A stretch of DNA of 64,000 nt, from positions 45,195 to 109,194 of the forward strand of contig JAKJJU010000005.1 in assembly GCA_021713295.1 (NCBI GenBank), given 5' to 3'. This document shows positions 8,452-16,997 of this stretch, piece by piece. The position numbers and the translations under genes were made by a program. The first letter of the stretch is position 1. Each line of letters opens with the position of its first letter. Source of the stretch: Thiotrichales bacterium 19S3-11 (GTDB taxonomy: Bacteria; Pseudomonadota; Gammaproteobacteria; Francisellales; Francisellaceae). The notes under the pieces are model-generated. The model worked only from the letters and a program-made list of their open reading frames with translations. It ran no database searches and had not been told where the DNA came from.

Positions 8452-10104
8452 ATGATGAATAAAAAAATAATACTTAATGCAATTGAATTATTTATAAAGA
8501 ATAACAGAGCTCATTTATTATTAAATGGGCAACAAAATAAAATTAATATTTTGAAAAAGTATATTGATTCTTCCAATACAGATGAATTAAAGGAATTAAT
8601 TGATGCTTTAACTTCACAGCGAGATCAAAATAGTTTAAAAGAAATTTTGCTTAAGATAGCTTCACATCAAATAAATGGTGGTGCATATGACAATGATAAT
8701 AAACAGTTAGTAAATAAATGTGAAAAAGAGTTTGCTTCATTAATTGGAATAAGTGAATCATTTAAAACCTGTATTCGTGAAGCAATCAAAGATAGCATAT
8801 TAGAGATATCAGGAATAGCAAAGCCAGAAATAAATAGAATTAACTTTTCAGATTTAACGTTTCGTGAAGATAACAGTAACATGGCTAAATCAGCTCATGA
8901 TGTGAAAAAGTGCATATATAATAACAGCTTATATTTTGTAAAGCAATTTGGATCTGTTGATTTAGAGAAAAAGAGAGAAGACGCAATAGCAGAAGTAATC
9001 TATTCTCATCTTTGGCGATTTTTTATTGGTGAAGCTGCTTCAGAGTCAGTGTTAGTTATAGGTGCCAATAATGACATTATCGGTATTGCATCAAAAGGTT
9101 TAAATGGGTTTGAGTCTTATAAGAAAATGTTAAATAAAGAAGAGCTCAATATACCTCAAGGCTTTATTTCAGTACTACTATATGCAGCTTTATTAAAAGA
9201 ACAGGACTTACATATAGAGAATATTGGTTCATGTGAAATTGATGGCCAGAAGTTTTTTGCAAAGATTGATCATGATTTTATAGTAGATAAATGGAATGAT
9301 TTATCTACTAAATCACCTGTTGATTTGGATAATTTAGCTAGGGCCTTGGCTAAAAGCGCAATTTCAGATTTCTTTGATGCTATTGAGACAATGCGCTTTA
9401 GCCCAACGCATAAAAATCCAAAAATTTTGAGAGCTGCACATGGCATTAGAAGTCGTTTTACTGATAGACCAAAAACAACTACATCTGGTAGTGATAAAAA
9501 TAAAGCATTAAATGAGGCAATAAGTTGTGTGCATCTTAATGAATTTATAGAAATTTCAGATAGATTTAGAACGCGTAGTATATTAGAAAGTTATGAAGAT
9601 TTTATGTCCAAAATAACAGGTAATTTAAATAGTTATGCAAAATATCAAGGAAAAGCATTAGAAATTTTTGGTCATATGGCACAACAAGTTCAAACGCTTA
9701 CACTAAAAGTTGAATTATACAGTGCTGTTTATACGGTAAGCTCACAAATTATATCTGCTCATCATGGACAATCTCAATATTCTGATATTGTAGAACAGTT
9801 GGATAACTATAGAGTGAAGTTAATTAAAAATTTGGAAGAAAAAATATGTAAAGGTAATCTTAGTCAAGAGGACCTAGTCAATGATTCAGATATGATTCAG
9901 CTTAATAAGGTTTTGACGGTTTCAGATTTGATATCAAAGTCATCATCATTCTTTTCAATAAGTAATTGTATCAAAGAATTAGAGTTGGCAGATAATATAA
10001 AGCTATCAAAGCCGATAGGAGGTGGAGCTTCTCCAGTTCTTGTATTTCATTACACAACTCAAACTTCAGGTGATCCCAGAAAAGCATTTTCAAACAATGC
10101 TTAA
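8452..10104 (+). CDS. Kinase-fold protein, candidate secreted effector
   Basis: A 550-residue protein without signal peptide or membrane helices. Residues about 155-280 show an ordered set of residues like the core of protein/lipid kinase folds: Lys164 in YFVKQFG, Glu181 in AIAEVIYS, Asp252-His254-Asn257 in DLHIENIG (catalytic loop), and Asp273 in KIDHDF (metal-binding). This spacing and the IDHD ending recall the divergent phosphoinositide-kinase-like domains of Legionella-type effectors; that comparison is from memory and needs a structural search. The N-terminal 110 residues and C-terminal 250 are helical and unrecognised. The gene has its own promoter, a GAAGGGG ribosome site, and lies between sucCD and the cap locus. 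ATG 8455 is an equal start. Function and secretion are inferred. Confidence 0.6.
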   Translation: MMNKKIILNAIELFIKNNRAHLLLNGQQNKINILKKYIDSSNTDELKELIDALTSQRDQNSLKEILLKIASHQINGGAYDNDNKQLVNKCEKEFASLIGISESFKTCIREAIKDSILEISGIAKPEINRINFSDLTFREDNSNMAKSAHDVKKCIYNNSLYFVKQFGSVDLEKKREDAIAEVIYSHLWRFFIGEAASESVLVIGANNDIIGIASKGLNGFESYKKMLNKEELNIPQGFISVLLYAALLKEQDLHIENIGSCEIDGQKFFAKIDHDFIVDKWNDLSTKSPVDLDNLARALAKSAISDFFDAIETMRFSPTHKNPKILRAAHGIRSRFTDRPKTTTSGSDKNKALNEAISCVHLNEFIEISDRFRTRSILESYEDFMSKITGNLNSYAKYQGKALEIFGHMAQQVQTLTLKVELYSAVYTVSSQIISAHHGQSQYSDIVEQLDNYRVKLIKNLEEKICKGNLSQEDLVNDSDMIQLNKVLTVSDLISKSSSFFSISNCIKELELADNIKLSKPIGGGASPVLVFHYTTQTSGDPRKAFSNNA

Positions 10105-10229
10105 TTGGCCTATAAAATAATTATAATTCAATATCTTTATTCAAACAATTAATAATTCTATCCCTCAAATAGCATTTATTGTGCTACATTTAGACATTAG
10201 AGTTTTCTTTAGAATTTGGATAAGAGGGT

Positions 10230-11468
10230 ATGTTTGCTTTTTTCGAATATAAGCCAATATTATTGATTTTGATTATATTATTTTTATTATTAGTGATTTT
10301 TTATATTTTAGAAGAGCTTTATCACCTATATACCTTAAAACAAATTCCTTATCGCATTCATGTCAATGGTACACGTGGCAAATCATCTGTTGCAAGATTA
10401 ATTGCAGCGGGTTTAAGAGCTGGTGATATTGCTACTTGTTGTAAAACAACGGGTACACTAGCCCGATTTATTGACACAAAAGGTAATGAAACACCAGTTT
10501 TTAGGGTTGGTTTTACCAATATTATTGAGCAGGTTGTGATTATTCGTAAAGCAAGAAAATTACAAACACAAGCTTTAGTGATTGAGTGCATGGCATTACA
10601 GCCATTGTTACAGTCATTATGTGAATTAAAAATTGTACGCTCAACGCATGGTGTTTTAACTAATGCAAGACCAGATCATTTAGATGTTATGGGGCCTGAA
10701 CCTAAAGATGTTGCATTAGCACTAGCTGCAACTGTTCCTGTAAAAGGAAAATATTTCACACCTGAAACAATTCAATTGCCCGTATTTCAGATGGCAACTA
10801 AAGATAGGAAAAGCGAATTATTTCATATTTCAGAAAATGACATAAATTCAGTAACTGATGAAGATGTTGCAGGTTTTTGTTATGCGGAGTTTAAAGAAAA
10901 TATTGCACTGGCATTAAAGGTATGTGCTTCTTTGGGTGTATCAAAAGAAGTTGCTATTAAAGGCATGTGGGAAGCAAAGCCTGATCCAGGCGCTATGACA
11001 AAACATGATTTTTCCTATGAAAGTACTCAGATATTATTTGCTAATGGTTTTGCTGCCAATGATCCTGTCTCGACAGAAATACTATGGCATAAATTGTTAG
11101 ATGAGTATCAGAATGAGTTTGAAGCTGTTTTAATGCTTAATTGCAGAGATGATCGTCAAGATAGAACATTGCAGTTTGTTGATGTAATACCACAATGGCG
11201 CCAACCAAAAGCAATTGTATTAATAGGCACCGGTTGTGATGTGTTCACTAAAGCGTATAAACGAAAAGCAAAAACTCAAGCTCAATTGATTGATTTAGAG
11301 GAAAAGGATGAAAATGAAATTATACAGAGTATTGCAGCAAAGTTTAATGCAAAAAAAGTTTTGTTAGTTGGTATTGGTAATATTTATGGTGTTGGTTTGA
11401 GATTAATTGATGTCATTCAATTACATCAAACTAATGGCGAAAAAGAGAATAAAGAAGAGGGACACTAA
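10230..11468 (+). CDS. capB: Poly-gamma-glutamate synthase CapB/PgsB-like
   Basis: A Mur-ligase-like ATP-dependent amide ligase that polymerises glutamate through the gamma-carboxyl in PgsB/CapB systems. A single N-terminal membrane helix (about 9-28) anchors it. The P-loop HVNGTRGKSSV (about 44-54) and the NARPDHLDVMGP segment near residue 145 match the family; length 412 aa is normal. It is the first gene of capB-capC-capA: its stop shares one base with the capC start (TAATG). Francisella has the same three-gene order, where capB is needed for virulence; whether the polymer is made here is unknown. Confidence 0.9.
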   Translation: MFAFFEYKPILLILIILFLLLVIFYILEELYHLYTLKQIPYRIHVNGTRGKSSVARLIAAGLRAGDIATCCKTTGTLARFIDTKGNETPVFRVGFTNIIEQVVIIRKARKLQTQALVIECMALQPLLQSLCELKIVRSTHGVLTNARPDHLDVMGPEPKDVALALAATVPVKGKYFTPETIQLPVFQMATKDRKSELFHISENDINSVTDEDVAGFCYAEFKENIALALKVCASLGVSKEVAIKGMWEAKPDPGAMTKHDFSYESTQILFANGFAANDPVSTEILWHKLLDEYQNEFEAVLMLNCRDDRQDRTLQFVDVIPQWRQPKAIVLIGTGCDVFTKAYKRKAKTQAQLIDLEEKDENEIIQSIAAKFNAKKVLLVGIGNIYGVGLRLIDVIQLHQTNGEKENKEEGH

Positions 11469-11932
11469 TGGATATATTAACCTTATCAATCGGAGTTGGG
11501 CTGGTTGTTGGTTTAATTTTTGTTTCATTTTTTGGTTTATCCGCTGGTGGGATGGTTGTGCCAGGGTATATAGCTTTGGAAATGAATCATCCAGGTAATG
11601 TGATTGTCACATTTATATCAGCATTATTGATTTATGCAATTGTCAGATTTTTATCTAATTTTTTAATTATTTATGGCAGACGAAGGATTGCGTTAACCGT
11701 ACTTTTGGCATTTATACTTGGCGTTATTATTAATGATGTTTTAGCTATGACCGCTGTTGTTGCAGACTTTGGAGAGGCGTTTAAAGTAATTGGTTACATT
11801 ATACCGGGTTTGATTGCTTTATCGATTGATAGACAAGGTATTATTGAGACTTTAGGTTCATTATTAATTGCCTCTGTTTTAGTTCGCTTATTATTAATTA
11901 TCCTTATGGGTTCAGCAATTTCAGTTGTTTAA
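11468..11932 (+). CDS. capC: Poly-gamma-glutamate biosynthesis protein CapC/PgsC-like
   Basis: A small (154 aa) integral membrane protein, the obligate partner of CapB in poly-gamma-glutamate synthesis. Four to five hydrophobic helices fill almost the whole length: about 4-30, 38-65, 75-95, 105-122 and 130-152. The GLSAGGMVVPGYIAL segment near residue 20 is typical of PgsC. It overlaps the capB stop by one base and precedes capA closely, so the three genes form an operon. Confidence 0.88.
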   Translation: MDILTLSIGVGLVVGLIFVSFFGLSAGGMVVPGYIALEMNHPGNVIVTFISALLIYAIVRFLSNFLIIYGRRRIALTVLLAFILGVIINDVLAMTAVVADFGEAFKVIGYIIPGLIALSIDRQGIIETLGSLLIASVLVRLLLIILMGSAISVV

Positions 11933-11944
11933 AGGAAAGTGACA

Positions 11945-13075
11945 ATGAAAAAAATGTATTGGCATAGAAAGTTATTTCCAAGTTATATTATCTTATTGAT
12001 TTGTTTGATTAGTCTTTTAAGCTTGTATTTAGTACAGACGTTTAAGACGGTGCATTATGGTGATTATTTCTATGATAAACTAGCGGCAGCGAAAACGACG
12101 TATACGGCATACAATGAAATTAAGCACTTGCGGATTGAAAAAGATATTAAAATTAATCCAAAGCTTGACCCATCAAAGTCTGGGTTGATTGGTGAAAAAC
12201 AGTCACCCACGACGACAGATTATGGTTCAATTTATGCAAAAAGAGCCAGCATAAACCCAAATTTTGCTGCTATTTTTGTTCAATGGTTAAAAGGTGACTT
12301 AGGCTTAAAAAAAGGGGATACCGTTGCAGTTACCATGACAGGTTCTTATCCTGCTTTAGATATTGCAATGCTAGCGGCAATTAAGGAATTGCAGCTTAGG
12401 CCATTGTTAGTGTTTACAGTTGGTGCATCAAATTATGGCGCTAATATTCCTGGGTTAACTTGGTTAGATATGTATCAGTATTTGGTTAAGCAAGGTGTCT
12501 TTAACTATACACCTGTTGGTGTTTCTATAGGTGGTAGTCGAGACTATGGCTATGGATTATCTAAAGAAGGCATTAAAATTATTAAAGATACAATTAACAA
12601 GTCAGGTTATCATTTTATCGATAGTACAGGAACTATTGATGCAATTAATAAAAGAATGGCCTTATTTAAACAACACCAAGGTAAAGATGGTGTGAAAGCA
12701 TTTATCAACGTTGGAGGGTCTATGGCTGCCATTGGCTTAAAACAAGTTGGTGATTCGTCAGTTAAACCAAAATCGATAAGTATTGGGGTTGTAACAAGCC
12801 TGCCTGTTGACTTAATTAAGGTAGATGATGTTGCTGTACGCTATCTTAAGCAGGGTATTCCAATTGTTAATGTTCGTGATATTGGTGATTTGGTTGAACA
12901 ATATCAATTTCCAAAATTTCCTCAGTATCAGCCGCTAATTGGTCAAGGGCCTATTTATGTTGCATTAGAATATAATAGAATGTATGCCTTGTTGGCTTTA
13001 GTCGTTAATATTATCGTTTTGTTATTAGCAGCAGTATTATCTAGGAAATATCTAATTACCTATAAAAAATCATAA
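11945..13075 (+). CDS. capA: Poly-gamma-glutamate system protein (CapA/PgsW type)
   Basis: The third gene of the cap operon, 376 aa. A membrane helix sits near each end (about 12-32 and 345-365), leaving a large domain probably outside the membrane. The middle segment with LVFTVGASNYGANIPGLTW and VGVSIGGSRDYGYG is characteristic of the poly-gamma-glutamate system protein found beside CapB/CapC in Francisella and some other bacteria. It is not the metallophosphatase-like CapA of Bacillus. ATG 11945 has AAAGGA eight bases upstream; the GTG at 11939 is too close to that site. No CapD/gamma-glutamyltransferase gene is nearby. Confidence 0.82.
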   Translation: MKKMYWHRKLFPSYIILLICLISLLSLYLVQTFKTVHYGDYFYDKLAAAKTTYTAYNEIKHLRIEKDIKINPKLDPSKSGLIGEKQSPTTTDYGSIYAKRASINPNFAAIFVQWLKGDLGLKKGDTVAVTMTGSYPALDIAMLAAIKELQLRPLLVFTVGASNYGANIPGLTWLDMYQYLVKQGVFNYTPVGVSIGGSRDYGYGLSKEGIKIIKDTINKSGYHFIDSTGTIDAINKRMALFKQHQGKDGVKAFINVGGSMAAIGLKQVGDSSVKPKSISIGVVTSLPVDLIKVDDVAVRYLKQGIPIVNVRDIGDLVEQYQFPKFPQYQPLIGQGPIYVALEYNRMYALLALVVNIIVLLLAAVLSRKYLITYKKS

Positions 13076-13118
13076 ACTTTTACTGAGAGTTAACCAATGG
13101 TTAATTATAGTGAGTGGC

Positions 13119-14060
13119 CTATTGTTCAAGTGCGTATTCTGATGGAACCTTGGTAATCGCTTGTTGCTCTTGAAATGGCATTACAGGTATGGATTCACTT
13201 TTTGCTACAGGTGGGTGCATTATTTCAAAAGCAGTTTGTGCAATTGGCCCAAAATCATCAGTTGAATCGCTTACTTTTTGTATCGTTAAATTAACGAAGT
13301 TTCGATTGAATGATTCATAATAAAAAAAGCTTTTTGAGTTCCAATGCTCACCATTTTTACCTAAAGCTTCAAAAGCTTCAAGCGAAGATATTTCTTTTTC
13401 TTCTGATTCGAGTTTCTCGATAATTTCTTTAGCTTTTGTAACTCGCTGATCATGCTCACTAAAGGGTAGTCTGCCCATGGCTGAGCGAGTGTAGGTGTCA
13501 AAATTCTTTAAGGCTTCTTTAGCTGCAGCAAGCACAATCACGCGTAAGTCTTCATCTGATTTGCTACGAATTAGTTCTACTGCGTCTTCTGCTGTTAGTT
13601 GAGTGTAATCTTGGCTATTCTCTTTCTTTTTATGATCTTCTATGGAAGTGGTCACTACTACCTCTTTTGGAGTCTCTAATTCCTTAAGATTACTTTGTAA
13701 TTTATTAGCAGTATCTAAACTGACTTCAAGACTATCACTGACAGCTTCAGCTTTATCTTGATTAATACTAAAGTCAGTATTAATTTGCTGATGAAGGGTT
13801 TGACATCTTAAGTGCGCTGAATTAGGCATTGAATTAGTTCTAAACCGTTCAAATTGTTGATTAATTTCATTATCAACACCTGAAATATCTTCATTTTCAT
13901 TGATAAGCGCAATTTTTTTTTCAAATAACCTTGAAATATAATCAATCATGGCAAGCCATTGATTTTGTTGTTTAGTGAAACCACCATTACTTTTACGCTG
14001 TAATTTTTCAATATCAAGTTTGGCTTGATTAATAATATTTTGATAGCTTGCATCTAACAT
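13119..14060 (-). CDS. Unknown protein, paralogue of the next gene
   Basis: A 313-residue, charged, mostly helical protein with no signal peptide. I do not recognise the family. Its C-terminal third is clearly related to the neighbour at 14297-15430: both have LPxSExDQRV (here near residue 197), then GxHWNxKxxFxYxSxN (near residue 238), then QK and a final HPP or YPP. The N-terminal part is a predicted coiled coil. ATG 14060 has AAGGAG six bases upstream, much better than the longer start at 14093. It converges with capA. A role in envelope or host interaction is only suggested by the setting. Confidence 0.82.
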   Translation of the reverse strand: MLDASYQNIINQAKLDIEKLQRKSNGGFTKQQNQWLAMIDYISRLFEKKIALINENEDISGVDNEINQQFERFRTNSMPNSAHLRCQTLHQQINTDFSINQDKAEAVSDSLEVSLDTANKLQSNLKELETPKEVVVTTSIEDHKKKENSQDYTQLTAEDAVELIRSKSDEDLRVIVLAAAKEALKNFDTYTRSAMGRLPFSEHDQRVTKAKEIIEKLESEEKEISSLEAFEALGKNGEHWNSKSFFYYESFNRNFVNLTIQKVSDSTDDFGPIAQTAFEIMHPPVAKSESIPVMPFQEQQAITKVPSEYALEQ

Positions 14061-14296
14061 AATAGACTCCTTGTCATTTTTACTTGAATTCAATTTCCAT
14101 TAATTTTTAATTCAAAAATTAAAAATATGCTTAATAGCTTAGGAGATTTTATTAGTTAATACTATATGAAAATGCTTGAAAGTTATTACAGTTTTAGCTT
14201 TGCATTCGATAGGAGAATCACGATAAATAAGGGCAAATAAATGCAACAAATTGAATTTAAATTGTTTCAAATTGAATAATATGCTTGACTTTTAAT

Positions 14297-15430
14297 CTAA
14301 TTTTCCATTGTTAGTGAAGCATCTTTTAATGAGCTTACTTTATCCGCATCAAATAGGGGGGTATCTGGTATTACTGCCTTCGGTGGGTATAGTTGCATAT
14401 AAGTATCATAGGCGATATCACTATAGTCTTGGTGTGATTTATTTAGCTTTTGTAGCAGGCAATTCATAAGCAGTATATTATAAGAGTCATAATGAAACCA
14501 TCCTTTTTGATTCCAATGACTGCCATTATCAAACGCTTCTTGTAATAATGCTGAATTAGATTCTACCGTTACTGTAGCACTGTCTGTTAAGCTAGCACTC
14601 AGTTGTTTAATAAAGGTTATGATTGTTTCAACTCTTTGATCATATTCACTGCCTGGAAGGTAGCGTAAATAGCCATTTTCACGATCGCTTTTAAATTGAT
14701 TCAAAGACGCTTCACAGGCAGAGCATAAAACCTTGCCAAAATCAGCCTGTTTTAGAGCATTATTAAAAGCTTCAACCGCGTTGGTAACTGATAATTGTTG
14801 AGGCTCAGCTTCTGCTTTTTCCTTGCTGTTGGAGTTAACTGTAAATGTAGGTTCATCTAAAGTTAATTCTTCATGTTTGGGTTGGCTAATTTTTACAGAT
14901 GAACTATCTGTAGTAGAAGAAGTACTAATAGTTACTTGAGCTTGACTAGTCTTAGGTTTCGTTGTGCTTTTCTTATCTATAGCATTTTCAGAAATATCTT
15001 CAATACGACTTGAAAAAAGTTTTTGCAAGCCAAGAGATACTTTTCCAGGTGGGGATAATTTATACATACTCTGCATTGATAAAGATAGCTTTGATGTAAC
15101 TTTTGATAGCTCTTTACTATTTTCTTGTAATTGAACTTTGGTTGTTTCTAGTTTTAATTTGATATCATGACATTGTTCATCCGTTAGCTTATATAGATCT
15201 TTTTGCCTTAACATTCGCTCATATCGACTTTTTGTCTCTTTTAACTGAATAGTTTTACTTGTAACTTCTACTTTAAGGCATAAATTTTTTTCAAAATTAT
15301 CAATGACATTAATGCATTGAGCATAATTATTCCTTTTTTTCTCATCTAGATCAGTGCGATCAAGTTCAACTTCTAAGATTGCCTTGAATTCATTTATTTG
15401 TCTTGCTACCGATTGTGATAGTGCCAACAT
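14297..15430 (-). CDS. Unknown protein, paralogue of the previous gene
   Basis: A 377-residue protein with a long N-terminal coiled coil (about residues 1-130, rich in Lys, Glu and Leu), a Ser/Thr-rich linker (about 145-200) and a C-terminal domain shared with 13119-14060. The shared motifs are LPGSEYDQRV near residue 258 and GSHWNQKGWFHYDSYN near residue 305. A strong GGAGG site precedes ATG 15430. The two genes point the same way with a 236-base gap, so each probably has its own promoter. No known domain was recognised. Tandem duplication followed by N-terminal divergence is the simplest reading. Confidence 0.82.
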   Translation of the reverse strand: MLALSQSVARQINEFKAILEVELDRTDLDEKKRNNYAQCINVIDNFEKNLCLKVEVTSKTIQLKETKSRYERMLRQKDLYKLTDEQCHDIKLKLETTKVQLQENSKELSKVTSKLSLSMQSMYKLSPPGKVSLGLQKLFSSRIEDISENAIDKKSTTKPKTSQAQVTISTSSTTDSSSVKISQPKHEELTLDEPTFTVNSNSKEKAEAEPQQLSVTNAVEAFNNALKQADFGKVLCSACEASLNQFKSDRENGYLRYLPGSEYDQRVETIITFIKQLSASLTDSATVTVESNSALLQEAFDNGSHWNQKGWFHYDSYNILLMNCLLQKLNKSHQDYSDIAYDTYMQLYPPKAVIPDTPLFDADKVSSLKDASLTMEN

Positions 15431-15627
15431 TTGGTTTCCTCCATGCTTAATTTTTGGCTAATATCAAGCTTAAAAAAGAGCTCATTAATATGCTATTTGA
15501 ATATTGTTTCTAATATCTTGTTGATGAAGTCTTAGTTACTCTAGGGATTAAAATATAATTTTAAAAATATTTGTTTCAATAGTAATAAAATAAGAAGTCA
15601 AAAAATTATGTTTAAATAATCAGCAGG

Positions 15628-16773
15628 TTAGATAAGATATAAAATTTGAATGGTATGAATGCTTCTAATTTCACGAGCAATCTTTTTGATTTGTGCTTTT
15701 AATACATCTAATGATCCTTGAGAAGACAAATGCTCAGTATTTAAAATGACACTGGCATTAACTTTTTCTTTCGTATAGTAGAGGTCAACTCGTTGAATCG
15801 CGTTTTCTGGAATTAAGGTTTTAAGCTTTGGCATTAGCTCACTTAAAATTTCCATTCTTGTTGGTGGTAATTCAGATAAGCTAGGTAGACGTTCTGGGTG
15901 TTCATCGACATCGATATGAATTGTAACATCTTCAATATAGTCTATTTCAGAGGCTAATCTTGCACGGATACGTTCAGCAATATAGTGCCCTTCTGATGCT
16001 GTTGCCAATGGGTCTATTAGAATATGTGCATCAAGAAAAATATGACCAGCCATCAGGCGCGTTCGTGTTTGATGATGGCTTCTGACGCCTTCGGTTTTAG
16101 CGATAATAGCATCAATTTTAGCAATAGTTTTTGGGTCAACAGCAGTATCAACTAATTCAGATATACCTCGCCAGCCCCATTTAATACCCATTTTGATAAT
16201 CATTAATGAAACAATGATTGCAGCTATAGGATCCATAAAGTGCCAACCCAAAAGTGAGCCAATTAATCCAACTAATACGATAATAGAGGATAAGCTGTCA
16301 CTTCTGCTATGCCATGCATTAGCTCGTAATAGATCTGAGTGAATTTCATCAGCAGCCTTCATGGTATAGCGGTAGAGCCACTCGTTAGCAATGATAGAAA
16401 TAATCGCAACGACTAACGTAAAGTAATCGGGGCGAAGTGCATCAGATTTTGCTACTTCTATTATCGCATCAAAAATAATGCCAAGACCGATGATGATAAG
16501 AAATAGGCCCAAGCCAACGGTTGCGATTGTTTCAATGCGGTGGTGCCCATAGGGGTGGTCATGATCAGCCCCTTTTTTGGCAAATTTTGCAGCCATCAAA
16601 ACCAAAAAATCACCAAAAAGATCGGATAATGAATGAAGACCATCAGCAAATAAGGCGCTAGAATGGCCGAAAAAGCCGACAATTAATTTTAAAACAGCTA
16701 GGCCAAGATTAATGCCAGAGCCGACAAGTGTTACGCGTTTACTAATATCATAACGTTCTTCTTTAGTATACAT
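15628..16773 (-). CDS. Cation diffusion facilitator (FieF-like)
   Basis: An inner-membrane proton/metal antiporter for Zn2+, Fe2+ or related ions. Six helices occupy about the first 215 residues. Two HxxxD metal sites are visible: HSLSDLFGD near residue 46 and HSRSDSLSS near residue 154. The cytoplasmic C-terminal domain (about 215-300) has HHQTRTR and the family HIDVDEHPE. A further 80-residue extension (MEILSELMPKL onwards) goes beyond FieF and resembles a second ferredoxin-like half. Length 381 aa is longer than the usual 300. AAGGA lies upstream of the ATG. The transported metal cannot be told. Confidence 0.9.
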   Translation of the reverse strand: MYTKEERYDISKRVTLVGSGINLGLAVLKLIVGFFGHSSALFADGLHSLSDLFGDFLVLMAAKFAKKGADHDHPYGHHRIETIATVGLGLFLIIIGLGIIFDAIIEVAKSDALRPDYFTLVVAIISIIANEWLYRYTMKAADEIHSDLLRANAWHSRSDSLSSIIVLVGLIGSLLGWHFMDPIAAIIVSLMIIKMGIKWGWRGISELVDTAVDPKTIAKIDAIIAKTEGVRSHHQTRTRLMAGHIFLDAHILIDPLATASEGHYIAERIRARLASEIDYIEDVTIHIDVDEHPERLPSLSELPPTRMEILSELMPKLKTLIPENAIQRVDLYYTKEKVNASVILNTEHLSSQGSLDVLKAQIKKIAREIRSIHTIQILYLI

Positions 16774-16843
16774 ATATGGATTTTCCTTTAGAAAATCTAA
16801 CTATAAATTAATGATAAATAATTAAGCTTTTACACATAGACAT

Positions 16844-16852
16844 TGCTATAAT
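16844..16852 (+). promoter_or_regulatory. Predicted extended -10 promoter for acnA
   Basis: TGC followed by TATAAT (16847-16852) forms an extended -10 element; the -35 region is weak. Transcription would start near 16860, leaving a leader of about 138 bases before the GTG start of acnA. No riboswitch or clear hairpin was recognised in that leader. Confidence 0.45.
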
Positions 16853-16997
16853 GCACATGAAACTTAAAAACGTATTTCAGTGTAAAAGATTGTATTGATA
16901 TTTGCAACTTTGCGTTGACTGTACAAGTGTAATTAACTTCGTTAAAATAGCGAAATTATCTTAATGTATAAAGTGCATTCATTATAGGGAGAGTATC

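Noticed and set aside
13090..13104. TTAACCAATGGTTAA inverted repeat as a terminator between capA and the next gene.
   Set aside because: Short AT-rich stem with no T run on either strand.
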